This document shows positions 14,865 to 24,189 of a stretch of 36,363 bases of DNA, one piece after another (within the stretch, counting starts at the first letter, position 1; each line of letters starts with the position of its first letter). The position numbers and the translations under genes are program-made. The notes beneath the pieces were generated by a model. It saw only the letters and a list, made by a program, of their open reading frames with translations, was not told the DNA's origin and did no database searches. Source of the stretch: Candidatus Abyssobacteria bacterium SURF_5 (GTDB taxonomy: Bacteria; Abyssobacteria; SURF-5); the NCBI GenBank assembly GCA_003598085.1, contig QZKU01000052.1, forward strand, positions 1 through 36,363, in the 5' to 3' direction.

Positions 14865-17477
14865 ATGGACATGAAAAGCGAATTCATCATTCGGTCGCGA
14901 GAGCCTCTGCTGCAAGCGGCGCCCGCCTGCGCGCCGCGCAAGGAAGCGGAAGAAGGCGGCTGCGGGGTCGTCGGCTTCGCCTGCAGCATACCGGTCGGCG
15001 GAAAACATATTTACGAGCCGTCCTGCCAGATGCATAACCGCGGCAACGGCAAAGGCGGCGGCATCGCCGCCGTCGGCTTTGTGCCCGAACAGCTTGGCAT
15101 AACGCGCGACGTCCTTGATTCACATTACATCCTTCAGATAGGACTGCTGAATATGGACGCGCGAAAAACGGTCGAAGAGGAATTCATTTTGCCTCATTTC
15201 GACGTGGCGCAGATGAGCATGCTGCCGACGGTGGACAACTACCGCGACATCGAAGGCCTCGAGGTCCGCCCTCCCGACGTGCTGCGCTGCATCGCACGCG
15301 TTAAGCCCGCCGTTCTCGATGGGTACATCCGCGACCACTCGCTCGACTCGTTGAGTCGCACTGAGGCCGAAGACGAATTTGTTTATCAGAATAGTTTCAG
15401 GTTGAATCAGAACCTGTACGCTTCGCTGGGCGAGAAGAAGGCGTTTGTCCTCTCGCACGGCCGCAACATGATGATCCTCAAAATTGTGGGCTATGCCGAG
15501 AAACTGGCGCAATACTATTTGCTGGAGGACTTCAAGGCCCACTGCTGGATCGCGCACCAGCGGTATCCGACCAAGGGGCGCGTCTGGCATCCAGGCGGAG
15601 CGCATCCGTTCATGGGAATGCATGAGGCGCTCGTGCATAATGGCGATTTCGCCAATTATGTTTCAGTCTGCGAATACTTGAAAATGCGAAACGTGTATCC
15701 CCTGTTTTTGACGGACACCGAGGTCTCAATCCAGCTGTTCGACCTCTGGAAACGCGTCTACCGGTATCCGCTCGAGTACGTCATCGAAGCGATGGCGCCG
15801 ACGACCGAACTTGATTTCAATCGCTTGCCCGCCGAAAAACAGCGCATCTATCGACAGGTACAAGCTTGTCACATGCATGGCTCTCCTGACGGCCCGTGGT
15901 TCTTCATCATCGGGCGCAACGACGTCGAGAACAATCGATTTCAACTGATCGGCATCACCGATACGTCCATGTTGCGACCGCAGGTTTTCGCCTTCACGTT
16001 GGGCGAAGTCTCGATCGGGTTGTGCTGCTCGGAAAAACAGGCAATCGACGCGACGCTTCACTCGCTCGCGCAGGAGGACCCTCGATTCCATCCGATTGCC
16101 GACAAATACTGGAACGCGCGCGGCGGTAGTCACACCGACGGAGGCGCATTCATTTTCACGGTTTCCGGCGCGGGCGAGAACAAGAAAATGACGTGCGCGA
16201 ACAAGTTCGGCATCGAGGTGACGCTGTCCCCCGAAAAGAAGCATCGCGACCGGGCCGAGGCAGTCACGGCCCCGAAAACGCAAGACGCGCTTTCGCGCCG
16301 TATCCGGACGTTCCTGAAGCGGGAAGACGCCGACGGGCTGTTTGCATGGATAAGCGACAGCGTCGCGCGCTGGCGATACAATACGCTTGCATGGGTTCTT
16401 CAGGAGTCGGCAGAGATAGCCGAACAAGGAGACAGGGAACGCGCGGTCATCATTGCCGCCTTGACGCTGCTGAACGATCGCCGGTACGCGACAGGGAAGA
16501 AGAAGCGCAGCTCTGTTCTCGAATTGGTGCGCCTTTCGCTGCATTCGATTTTCCGAAGCTGTCCCGCCATCGAATCGGCTCAATCTTCGCGGTACCGGTT
16601 GATAGGGTGGGAGAATCGCCACCAACTGCGAGCGCCAGTCGAGAGCGAACAGATACTGGTGATCGATGCAGCCGGTTTTGCGCCGGAAGGCCCTGATTGC
16701 CATTCGCACCTGCTGATCGCGGGTTTCCGATTGGGGTGGCGCCGCTTTATCGCCTACAACTTCAGAGGCGAGCGGTTCTCCGGCTGCGGGTTCGGACCGG
16801 AAACGCAAGGCGTCATTATCGACCTGTACGACAGCACGGGCGATTATGTTGCCTCGGGCATTGACGGAATGGAGATATACATCCACGGCGACGGCCAGGA
16901 CCAGCTTGCTCAAATTATCAAGCAGGGAAAACTGGTTGTTTATGGAGACGTCGGCCAGACCTTCATGTATGGTGCGAAGGGCGGCAGTATCTACGTCATG
17001 GGGAATGCGGCGGGGCGGCCCCTGATCAATGCCGTCGGCAGGCCCCGCGTGGTTGTAAACGGCACCTGTTTGGATTATTTGGCTGAATCTTTCATGGCCG
17101 GCGACGCACTCAACGGCGGCGGTTTCGTCGTTCTGAATGCAGTTGAATTCGATGAAGAGGGCTCCCTTCGCGATCTTCCTTTTCCCTATCCCGGCTCCAA
17201 TCTTTTCTCACTTGCGTCGGGCGGCGCTATCTATGTTCGCGACCCGCACCGGCTCGTTGCGGACGAGCAGCTTAACGGCGGCGAATTCGCTCCCATGACG
17301 GCGGCCGATTGGCAGCTCATCCTGCCGCACCTCCAGGAGAACGAACGGCTTTTCGGCATTTCCGTTATGAACCACTTGCTGACGGTCAACGGCAAGAGGA
17401 TGGCGCCGGAGGACGTTTATCGAAAGGTTCGACCGGTGAAACTCGCGGTTCTGGCGAAAGTTGCTGAACATGAATAA
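14865..17477 (+). CDS. glutamate synthase glutaminase domain fused to the GXGXG domain
   Basis: An 870-residue protein. After a 32-residue propeptide-like leader (ending EAEEGG), C33 starts a class II glutamine amidotransferase domain (CGVVGFACS; residues 33 to about 430). This domain cuts glutamine to glutamate and ammonia. A helical linker of about 150 residues follows, then the beta-helical GXGXG domain (about 600-860; e.g. GCGFGPETQG, GIDGMEIYIHGDG, GAKGGSIYVMGNAAGRPL). In bacterial GltB these two domains flank the FMN domain in one chain, and in archaea they are separate proteins; here they are fused without the FMN part, which is supplied by the gene just upstream. The enzyme would be rebuilt from two chains. 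Last gene of the operon. Confidence 0.85.
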   Translation: MDMKSEFIIRSREPLLQAAPACAPRKEAEEGGCGVVGFACSIPVGGKHIYEPSCQMHNRGNGKGGGIAAVGFVPEQLGITRDVLDSHYILQIGLLNMDARKTVEEEFILPHFDVAQMSMLPTVDNYRDIEGLEVRPPDVLRCIARVKPAVLDGYIRDHSLDSLSRTEAEDEFVYQNSFRLNQNLYASLGEKKAFVLSHGRNMMILKIVGYAEKLAQYYLLEDFKAHCWIAHQRYPTKGRVWHPGGAHPFMGMHEALVHNGDFANYVSVCEYLKMRNVYPLFLTDTEVSIQLFDLWKRVYRYPLEYVIEAMAPTTELDFNRLPAEKQRIYRQVQACHMHGSPDGPWFFIIGRNDVENNRFQLIGITDTSMLRPQVFAFTLGEVSIGLCCSEKQAIDATLHSLAQEDPRFHPIADKYWNARGGSHTDGGAFIFTVSGAGENKKMTCANKFGIEVTLSPEKKHRDRAEAVTAPKTQDALSRRIRTFLKREDADGLFAWISDSVARWRYNTLAWVLQESAEIAEQGDRERAVIIAALTLLNDRRYATGKKKRSSVLELVRLSLHSIFRSCPAIESAQSSRYRLIGWENRHQLRAPVESEQILVIDAAGFAPEGPDCHSHLLIAGFRLGWRRFIAYNFRGERFSGCGFGPETQGVIIDLYDSTGDYVASGIDGMEIYIHGDGQDQLAQIIKQGKLVVYGDVGQTFMYGAKGGSIYVMGNAAGRPLINAVGRPRVVVNGTCLDYLAESFMAGDALNGGGFVVLNAVEFDEEGSLRDLPFPYPGSNLFSLASGGAIYVRDPHRLVADEQLNGGEFAPMTAADWQLILPHLQENERLFGISVMNHLLTVNGKRMAPEDVYRKVRPVKLAVLAKVAEHE

Positions 17478-17664
17478 TGAATCGCGACCGGCGGTTCCTT
17501 CTCCCTCAGAGTTCCGACCCTGATCGTCGCGGGCCATCTCCATCCTTCTGAACGGCAAAGGATCTGGAAAGCGTCGCGCTCTGACCAGACACCCAGAACA
17601 GAGCACGATCCCGCCGCGTTGAACCCCTTATGCTTGCTGCTGGCAAAGAATCCAGTCGAGGCGC

Positions 17665-17670
17665 TATAAT
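17665..17670 (+). promoter_or_regulatory. possible -10 box for lipB
   Basis: A perfect TATAAT lies 27 bp before the lipB start. The best -35 at 17-18 bp spacing is only GGCAAA/TGGCAA, so it is a partial promoter. The rest of 17478-17696 shows no gene and no clear terminator. Confidence 0.4.
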
Positions 17671-17696
17671 TAAATGCCTCTCGAGTTGAAGAAGAT

Positions 17697-18413
17697 ATGA
17701 ATGAACGATTGAAACCATCGCCGGCTGAAAACGCGCCCGGCGGGCGCGCGTGTGAAATCATTGATCTTGCCGTCTGCTCCTACGCCAAGGCGTATGCCTT
17801 CCAAAAGGAAAAGGTTCGATCGAAGATTGACGGGGCCGATTCGGACACACTGATTCTGGTCGAACATTTCCCCGTGCTTACGCTCGGACGCCGGGGCCGC
17901 CGCGAGCATATCTGTGCTCCAACGCACCATCTAAGGTCGATGGGAATCGATGTGATCGATACGGATCGCGGCGGCGATGTCACTTATCACGGCCCCGGCC
18001 AACTTGTCGGATATCCGATCCTGGACCTGCGCGTCCATCGCCAGGATGTTAATTGGATATTGCGCTCGATAGAGGCCTCGCTCATTCGCGCCCTGGAGAA
18101 ATTCGGGATTCGAGCGGGGGTTGAACCCGGCCTCACCGGCGTCTGGGTAAATGGGGGAAAAATAGCGGCTATCGGAATCGGCATCAGCCGCTGGATCACA
18201 TTTCACGGATTCGCGCTTAATGTCGCTCCAAAGATGGATCACTTCCAATTGATTATCCCCTGTGGCATCCGAAACAGGGAGGTTATCAGCATGGAAGAAG
18301 CGCTCGGGAAAGCGCCGCCCATGGAGGAGGTCAAAAGAGCGGTAATCGAGGGTTTCTGCGCAACATTTGGACTCACTCCTTCAAAGCTTGATTTTCCGAG
18401 TCCGAAAAGTTAA
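17697..18413 (+). CDS. lipB: octanoyl-[acyl-carrier-protein]:protein N-octanoyltransferase
   Basis: A 238-residue enzyme that moves octanoyl groups from acyl carrier protein to the lipoyl domains of target proteins, the first step of lipoate synthesis. The signature RGGDVTYHGPGQ (91-102), the catalytic lysine K155 in VNGGKIAAIGIGISRW and the catalytic cysteine C189 in IIPCG are all present. Length is normal apart from a short N-terminal extension of about 15 residues. No lipA lies in the window. It precedes the pilT pair by 38 bp and may share their transcript. High confidence. Confidence 0.95.
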   Translation: MNERLKPSPAENAPGGRACEIIDLAVCSYAKAYAFQKEKVRSKIDGADSDTLILVEHFPVLTLGRRGRREHICAPTHHLRSMGIDVIDTDRGGDVTYHGPGQLVGYPILDLRVHRQDVNWILRSIEASLIRALEKFGIRAGVEPGLTGVWVNGGKIAAIGIGISRWITFHGFALNVAPKMDHFQLIIPCGIRNREVISMEEALGKAPPMEEVKRAVIEGFCATFGLTPSKLDFPSPKS

Positions 18414-18451
18414 GATGTGGGTTAAGGTAAATAGAGGAAAACCGGTTATTT

Positions 18452-19564
18452 ATGAAGCTTGAACCGATCAAGATTCTCGAACAAATGGTGTTATCAAAGG
18501 CTTCTGATTGCTATCTCAAGGTCGGCGAGCGTCCCGCCTTCAGGATGAACGGGCGCATCAGCCAAACCTCTTTCGATACGCTTACCGACGCGGATGTGGA
18601 TGTTTTTATCGAAACAGTGATGACTCCCTTTCAGCGCGAACGGTTTGCGCAAGACCCGGACCTCGACCTTTCTTACGCCCTGCCAAGCGGCAACCGGTTC
18701 AGAGTCAACGTCTTCAGGCAGCGGGGCCATATTGGCGCGGTCATCAGGCATATCCCATCGGAAAACCTTGGATTCGAATACCTTGCTTTACCGCCGGTTG
18801 TGCGCGAATTTGCCGAGATGTCGCGCGGCCTGATCATCGTGTCGGGCGCGACGGGAAGCGGCAAAACAACGACACAGGCGGCCATGATCGACCACATCAA
18901 CCGAAATTTCAGCAAGCACATCGTCACCATTGAAGACCCGATAGAATTCATCCATTTCGACAAGAAAAGCCTGATCAATCAGCGTGAGGTCGGGTTCGAC
19001 ACGAACAGTTTCGCCGATGCATTGAAACACGTGGTCAGGCAAAGCCCCGATGTCATTCTCATAGGGGAAATGCGGGACCTGGAAACGATGCTTATCGCTC
19101 TTTCGGCCGCTCAGACCGGTCACCTGGTGGTTACAACGCTGCACAATGTGGATACCGCCCAGACAATCGATCGCATCATAAACTACTTCCCCGAATACAT
19201 GCGCCATCAGGTACGCCTGGAGCTGTCCCTGTGCCTGAAGGGGGTCCTTTGCATGCGGCTGCTGCCGCGCAGCGACGGGAAAGGGCGTGTTCCCGCGATC
19301 GAGGTGCTCCGGGTGACCCCGCTCATCCGGAAACTGCTGCTCGAGGGCAACACGAAGTCAATTCCGGATTACATAAAAGAGGGACGCGAATTCGGGATGC
19401 AGACATTCAACCAGTCTCTCCTCGATTTATATCAGAAGGGGCAGATTACTTATGAAGACGCCCTTCAAAACGCGTCGAATCCCGAAGAGTTCAAATTGAA
19501 CGCGCAAGGTATGTTTACCGGAGTCGATTCCATCCGGGCCCGACGTTTTGAGGAGCCGATCTAG
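18452..19564 (+). CDS. type IV pilus twitching ATPase, PilT/PilU family (copy 1)
   Basis: A 370-residue secretion-type ATPase that powers pilus retraction. The Walker A is GATGSGKT (132-139), Walker B is in DVILIGEMRD, and the TLHNVDTAQTIDRI stretch carries the histidine-box region. The C-terminus (EGREFGMQTFNQSLLDLYQKG, then ASNPEEFKL) is PilT/PilU-like, with a tail past the usual end. The start has AGAGGAAA upstream. It is followed after 11 bp by a second PilT-like gene. The AIRNLIRE motif of classical PilT is not intact here (VTPLIRKLLLEG), so this copy may be the PilU-like accessory. Confidence 0.9.
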   Translation: MKLEPIKILEQMVLSKASDCYLKVGERPAFRMNGRISQTSFDTLTDADVDVFIETVMTPFQRERFAQDPDLDLSYALPSGNRFRVNVFRQRGHIGAVIRHIPSENLGFEYLALPPVVREFAEMSRGLIIVSGATGSGKTTTQAAMIDHINRNFSKHIVTIEDPIEFIHFDKKSLINQREVGFDTNSFADALKHVVRQSPDVILIGEMRDLETMLIALSAAQTGHLVVTTLHNVDTAQTIDRIINYFPEYMRHQVRLELSLCLKGVLCMRLLPRSDGKGRVPAIEVLRVTPLIRKLLLEGNTKSIPDYIKEGREFGMQTFNQSLLDLYQKGQITYEDALQNASNPEEFKLNAQGMFTGVDSIRARRFEEPI

Positions 19565-19575
19565 GAGAAAAGGTA

Positions 19576-20676
19576 ATGGAAGCTTATCAACCCGAGCACA
19601 CCGTCCCCGATGTCAGTCGCAGCGGCAGGATCGACATGAAGAGCCTGTTCGATCTGGTCATGGTCCGCAAGTCTTCGGACTTGCTGCTCACAGCGGGGGC
19701 GCCGCCTTTGATCCGGGTCAATGGCGAGTTGAAGGCGACCGAATATCCCGAGTTGACGCCGGAAGAAAACAAGCGGCTGATATATAGCATATTGACGGAT
19801 AAACAGCGGGAGGAATTCGAAGAGAAGCGCGAACTCGACATGTCGATCGGCGTGAGCGGAGGCCACCGCTTCAGGGTGAACGTTTACATGCAGAAGGGCT
19901 GCGTCACAGCCGCAATGCGCGCAATAGCCGAGAAAATCCCTTCGCTCGAGGAACTGGGGCTTCCCAAGATCGTCGCCAAGCTCGCTTTCCGGCCGCAGGG
20001 GCTCATCCTGGTTACGGGCCCCACCGGCCACGGCAAAACGACGACGCAGGCGGCCATGATCGATCTGATCAATACGCACAAGCGCTGCCATATTATCACC
20101 GTCGAGGACCCGATCGAGTACGTACATCACCACCGCAAGTCCGTCATCGACCAGCGCGAGCTCGGCAGCGATACGCTTACGTTTGCGGGCGCCCTCAAGT
20201 ACGTTCTGCGGCAGGACCCGGACGTCATCCTCATCGGCGAAATGCGCGATCTGGAAACGATTTCTTCCGCATTGACGGCCGCCGAGACGGGGCATCTCGT
20301 CATCGCCACGCTGCATACGAACGACGCGATTCAGACGGTCGACCGCATCGTGGACGTGTTCCCCTCACATCAGCAGCAGCAGATACGCATCCAACTCGCG
20401 TTGAGCCTGCTGGCCGTCGTCTCGCAGCGCCTGCTGCCGCGAGCCAACGGGAAAGGCCGAGTCCTCGCGTGCGAGATTCTGCGCAATAATTCAGCCGTCG
20501 GCAATCTGATTCGCGAGTCGAAATCGCACCAGATATACAGCATTATGGAGACACACTCCAAGGACGGCATGATCTCGCTCGACGCCTCGATCAAGCAGCT
20601 CTATCTGCGCGGAATCATCTCGTACGACGTCGCGGTCAATCACGTCCGCAATCCGCAGATAATCGCAAATGCATAG
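19576..20676 (+). CDS. pilT: type IV pilus twitching ATPase, PilT family (copy 2)
   Basis: A 366-residue PilT-family ATPase. Walker A is GPTGHGKT (148-155), with histidine where serine is common but still fitting the G-x4-GK-T pattern; Walker B is DVILIGEMRD; TLHTNDAIQTVDRIVDVFP is also typical. The C-terminal SAVGNLIRESKSHQIYSIME corresponds to the AIRNLIRE region needed for retraction, so this is the more classical PilT of the pair. A short N-terminal extension of about 20 residues precedes the usual start, with the internal methionine M21 as an alternative. AGGAGAAAAGG precedes the ATG. Tandem with copy 1 and likely cotranscribed; the two may form a mixed or sequential motor. Confidence 0.9.
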   Translation: MEAYQPEHTVPDVSRSGRIDMKSLFDLVMVRKSSDLLLTAGAPPLIRVNGELKATEYPELTPEENKRLIYSILTDKQREEFEEKRELDMSIGVSGGHRFRVNVYMQKGCVTAAMRAIAEKIPSLEELGLPKIVAKLAFRPQGLILVTGPTGHGKTTTQAAMIDLINTHKRCHIITVEDPIEYVHHHRKSVIDQRELGSDTLTFAGALKYVLRQDPDVILIGEMRDLETISSALTAAETGHLVIATLHTNDAIQTVDRIVDVFPSHQQQQIRIQLALSLLAVVSQRLLPRANGKGRVLACEILRNNSAVGNLIRESKSHQIYSIMETHSKDGMISLDASIKQLYLRGIISYDVAVNHVRNPQIIANA

Positions 20677-20706
20677 GCTTCCGCACGACGGGCCTCCTTT
20701 TCAGCC

Positions 20707-21363
20707 ATGATCCTGATCATAGCTCTCGGCATCATTCTCGCTCTTCTCATCGCGGTATCCATCTGGTTCGCCTATTCCGGATACGTCGAGGGCCGCACCA
20801 CCATCGGATGGGTATTCCTCTTCATTTTTCTTATCGTCTATGTCGAGTTCTCCGGCCTCTTGTATGCCAGGACGGACGACGCCGCGGGTCTGTTCGTGCT
20901 GGTGCTGAGCATGATCCTCATTCTCATGACGCAGGGCCCTCTCCTTTTCGAATTGATTTCGCTGGGCGTAATGCCCAATCCGGCGCGCGACCTCAAGGTC
21001 ATCAAATCATATGCGAAAGCGGAGCGAAAGGTGGCGGAGGAAGACGTGGCGGGAGCGATTGCGGAATATGAGATCGTCATCGCGGATGATCCGCATGACG
21101 TCACCGCCCGGTTTCGGCTGGCTGACCTGCGCTATCAGGCGGGGGATTACCGCAAGGCGGTGGAGGCGTATGCTGAAATCGCGGCGCTCACTGAAAAGCT
21201 CGACATGAACCAGCGCTGTTCAGCCCTGATGCGGCTCTCCGAAATTCACGCGCAGAATCTGGGCGATCCTGAAAACGCGCGAAAATATCTCAACATGATC
21301 ATAAACGAATATGCCGGCAGCAAATTTGCCGGCTATGCGATGGATCGGCTAAACCAGTTATAG
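20707..21363 (+). CDS. membrane protein with C-terminal TPR repeats
   Basis: A 218-residue protein. Three hydrophobic segments occupy about residues 1-24, 34-53 and 60-88. From about 105 to the end come tetratricopeptide-type helices (DVAGAIAEYEIVIADDP, YQAGDYRKAVEAYAEIAAL, GDPENARKYLNMIINEYAGS). TPR domains bind partner proteins, so this could be a membrane scaffold. It follows pilT by 30 bp and may be cotranscribed, which hints at a pilus-related role, but there is no family-level match that I recognise. No clear Shine-Dalgarno before the ATG. It converges with the flavoprotein gene with only 15 bp between stops. Confidence 0.65.
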   Translation: MILIIALGIILALLIAVSIWFAYSGYVEGRTTIGWVFLFIFLIVYVEFSGLLYARTDDAAGLFVLVLSMILILMTQGPLLFELISLGVMPNPARDLKVIKSYAKAERKVAEEDVAGAIAEYEIVIADDPHDVTARFRLADLRYQAGDYRKAVEAYAEIAALTEKLDMNQRCSALMRLSEIHAQNLGDPENARKYLNMIINEYAGSKFAGYAMDRLNQL

Positions 21364-21378
21364 AGTTTCCCGCGTCGT

Positions 21379-23388
21379 TTACAACATTCGACCGACCCGA
21401 GCGCCTTCAATAATCGCGTCTATGCCTTTCGCCGGAGCGAGCGCATCGCCGATCACGTGAATCTCAGGCGCCGCTTCCCTCCATCTTTCGGCAAGCTTGG
21501 AATCCGCTTCGTATCCCGCCGCCAGTATTATGGTGTCGGCTTCGAGTAATTCGGTGCGGCCATCGAGCTGAATAAGGAGCCCCTTGTCGTTCAATTCGAG
21601 ATAATGCGCGCCGGTGATCGTTCTGACGCCGAGCTTTTTGAGCTCCTGCAGGATGACCCAGCGGGTGCTCCTGCCGAGCGTCTCACCGACGGCCGAGCCG
21701 CGCCTCACCAGCGTTACCTGCCGACTTCCCCGGCGAGCCAATTCAACTGCTTCGCCAGGAGGAACCACCCCGTGCTCGGCGAGAAAAACTGCCGCCTCAG
21801 GCGATATCGCACCCTTACGCGCCGCGTAAATTCCCACTTCGCAGGCGACTCCGCCGGCGCCGATAATGACAACGTTTTGGCCGAGCGGCACGCGCCCCGC
21901 CAGCACGTCTTCGGCCGCCGCGACTTTTGTGCTGTCAATGCCGGAAATGTCCGGAACGCGAGTACGCGCTCCACTTGCGAGCACGACCGCATCCGGTGTT
22001 TGGGCCTTTGCCAGTGAGGGAGTCATTTCCGTCTCAAGAATAATCTCGACTCCTGCGCGTTCCGCCGCCCCGGCAAGATATTGGATCGTTTTGCGGAGGT
22101 CCTCGCGCCCGGGCGGAATCGAGCCGTAGACGAGCCGCCCGCCGAGCCAGCCCGTTTTCTCGTACAACGTCACCCGGTGGCCCCGTTCGGCGAGGACGCG
22201 CGCGGCCTCCAAACCGCCCGGACCGCCGCCGACAACGAGTATCTTCTTCGGACGCTCGGCGCCTGTGATCGAGAATTCTTCTTCATTTCCCCGCACTGGG
22301 TTATTCATGCACGTGCTCGGCTGGCCGGTGAAGATTCTGTCGAGGCATCCTTCATTACAGCCGGTGCACGGAATAATCTCATCAAATCTGCCCTCGCGCG
22401 CCTTCTTCGAAAAATGGGGGTCCGCGTTCAGCGCGCGCGCCATTGCGATAAAATCGGCGTCGCCGTCCTCCAAAATCGATTCCGCCAGCGCCGGATCGGT
22501 TATCCGATTGCAGGTCATGACAGGAACGGCGACAGAGGACCTGATCTTTCGGGCGAGGAAGGTGAAGGCGCCGTGCGGAACGGATGCCGCCACCGTCGGA
22601 GTACGTGATTCGTGCCAGCCGATCTGGATGCTGACGGCGTCCGCGCCGGCTCTCTCAAATAACCGGGCGATCTCGATCGATTCCATGATCGAGTTGCCGC
22701 CTTCCATCAGCTCCGTGCCGCTGTGACGCATGATCACCGGATAGTCCGCGCCGCACCCCTGCTTTATCGCCTGGATTACTTCAATTCCAAACCGGGCGCG
22801 GTTTTGAAGCGAGCCGCCGTAGCTGTCTCGCCGCTGATTTGATAAAGGAGAAAGAAACTGACTGATGAGGTAGCCCGTTGATCCGATAATTTCGACGGCG
22901 TCGAATCCGGCCGCGCGCGCTCGAATGGCGGCCGCAACGAAAGCCTCCTCTATCTCGCGTATCTCAGGAATTGAAAGCTCGCGCGGCGTCTCGCGCGTTA
23001 AGCGGGAGGGGATAGCCGAGGAAGATACCGGCTGTTCGCCGTCGATCGTAAAGGAGAAGGCATAGCGGCCTGCGTGGAACAGTTGAGCCGCCGTCTTTGC
23101 GCCATGAAAGTGAAGGCGCTCATTCAGCGCGGCCATCGCAGGAATATATTTGTCGTCGTCGATGCTGAGGAATCCCATTCCGCCGCCGCCGAGCCGGTGC
23201 ACCTTGAAGCCGCCGCAAACGATCAAACCGGTTTCGCCTCGGGCGCATTCCTCGTAATAGCGGATCATGCGCTCCGTGACATAGCCATCCTCAGCATAGC
23301 CGAGATGCATGGCCGCCATCACGATGCGGTTACGCACCGTCATTGAGCCGATGGAGCCTTCGCGAAATAGAAATTTCAAGGCGCTCAT
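21379..23388 (-). CDS. 2,4-dienoyl-CoA reductase-like FAD/FMN/4Fe-4S oxidoreductase (FadH family)
   Basis: A 669-residue enzyme with an N-terminal old-yellow-enzyme FMN barrel (1 to about 335), a 4Fe-4S site C341-x2-C344-x3-C348-x11-C360, and a C-terminal FAD/NAD(P)H part with GGGPGGLEAA and GAGGVACEVG nucleotide loops. The EIIGSTGYLISQFLSPLSN stretch is typical of FadH-type members. The family reduces alpha,beta-unsaturated acyl-CoAs, enoates or related compounds. ATG 23388 lies 5 bp after the stop of the upstream dehydrogenase gene; an earlier ATG at 23445 would overlap that gene and is not chosen. With the dehydrogenase it suggests breakdown of an acyl-CoA or alicyclic substrate. Exact substrate unknown. 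Confidence 0.85.
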   Translation of the reverse strand: MSALKFLFREGSIGSMTVRNRIVMAAMHLGYAEDGYVTERMIRYYEECARGETGLIVCGGFKVHRLGGGGMGFLSIDDDKYIPAMAALNERLHFHGAKTAAQLFHAGRYAFSFTIDGEQPVSSSAIPSRLTRETPRELSIPEIREIEEAFVAAAIRARAAGFDAVEIIGSTGYLISQFLSPLSNQRRDSYGGSLQNRARFGIEVIQAIKQGCGADYPVIMRHSGTELMEGGNSIMESIEIARLFERAGADAVSIQIGWHESRTPTVAASVPHGAFTFLARKIRSSVAVPVMTCNRITDPALAESILEDGDADFIAMARALNADPHFSKKAREGRFDEIIPCTGCNEGCLDRIFTGQPSTCMNNPVRGNEEEFSITGAERPKKILVVGGGPGGLEAARVLAERGHRVTLYEKTGWLGGRLVYGSIPPGREDLRKTIQYLAGAAERAGVEIILETEMTPSLAKAQTPDAVVLASGARTRVPDISGIDSTKVAAAEDVLAGRVPLGQNVVIIGAGGVACEVGIYAARKGAISPEAAVFLAEHGVVPPGEAVELARRGSRQVTLVRRGSAVGETLGRSTRWVILQELKKLGVRTITGAHYLELNDKGLLIQLDGRTELLEADTIILAAGYEADSKLAERWREAAPEIHVIGDALAPAKGIDAIIEGARVGRML

Positions 23389-23393
23389 ATCAT

Positions 23394-24158
23394 TCAGGCG
23401 GTTGCATAACCGCCGTTGACACTGATGGCCTGGCCGGTTATCCATGAGGCGCGGTCGGAAGCGAGGAACACCGCCAGATGCGCGATGTCTCGAGGGTCGC
23501 CGAGCCGCCGCATGGGGTATGCCTTCACCACCTTCTTCTCAAATTCCTCCGAAAGCATCTGCTGAACGGCCTCGGTCTTGGTCATACTGGGGCAGATTGC
23601 ATTCACATTGATTCCGTAACGGCCGACCTCTTTGGCGATCGACTTGGTGAAGGAGACGATGGCGCCCTTGGCGCCCGCGTAAACCGCCTGTCTCGGCTCG
23701 CCTACTTTGGCGGCATCGGAGGCCATGTTGATGATCTTGCCGTATCCGGCTTCGATCATGCTTTCGATGACTGCCGCCGTGCAGTTGATGGCGCCGTGAT
23801 AACAGACATCAACCACCTGCGACCAGACCTGCCGATCGCTATTCTTCTCCTCAACAAAAGAAAGAAACTGGGGCAGCTTTGCGGCATTATTCACCAGAAT
23901 CTGAACCGGCCCGAGCTCTTTGACCACAGCTTTGACCATCGCGTCCACGCTTGCCGGATCGGTGACATCGGTTGCGACGGCAAATGACTTAACCCCTATG
24001 CTTTTCAATGACGCAGCAGCCTGGGCCGCGCTGCTCTGGTCGATTTCCGCGATCGCGATGTGCGCGCCTTCCTCCGCCAGTTCGCGGGCAATCGCCAGTC
24101 CGATGCCGCGGCCGCCGCCCGTCACTACGGCAACCTTCCCTTTCAACTGCAGGTCCAT
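23394..24158 (-). CDS. short-chain dehydrogenase/reductase (SDR)
   Basis: A 254-residue classical SDR. The NAD(P) loop TGGGRGIG is at 13-20, NNAA at 90-93, and the catalytic residues are S147, Y160 and K164 (YAGAK). The C-terminal ASWITGQAISVNGGY is typical of the FabG/BadH-like group, which oxidises or reduces beta-hydroxyacyl thioesters. It lies 31 bp downstream of the adenosyltransferase and 5 bp upstream of the FadH-like gene, on the same strand, so all three may be one operon. Family certain, substrate not. Confidence 0.85.
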   Translation of the reverse strand: MDLQLKGKVAVVTGGGRGIGLAIARELAEEGAHIAIAEIDQSSAAQAAASLKSIGVKSFAVATDVTDPASVDAMVKAVVKELGPVQILVNNAAKLPQFLSFVEEKNSDRQVWSQVVDVCYHGAINCTAAVIESMIEAGYGKIINMASDAAKVGEPRQAVYAGAKGAIVSFTKSIAKEVGRYGINVNAICPSMTKTEAVQQMLSEEFEKKVVKAYPMRRLGDPRDIAHLAVFLASDRASWITGQAISVNGGYATA

Positions 24159-24189
24159 CTCCGGTTTCTCCTTTCCTCAAAGGTGAATT

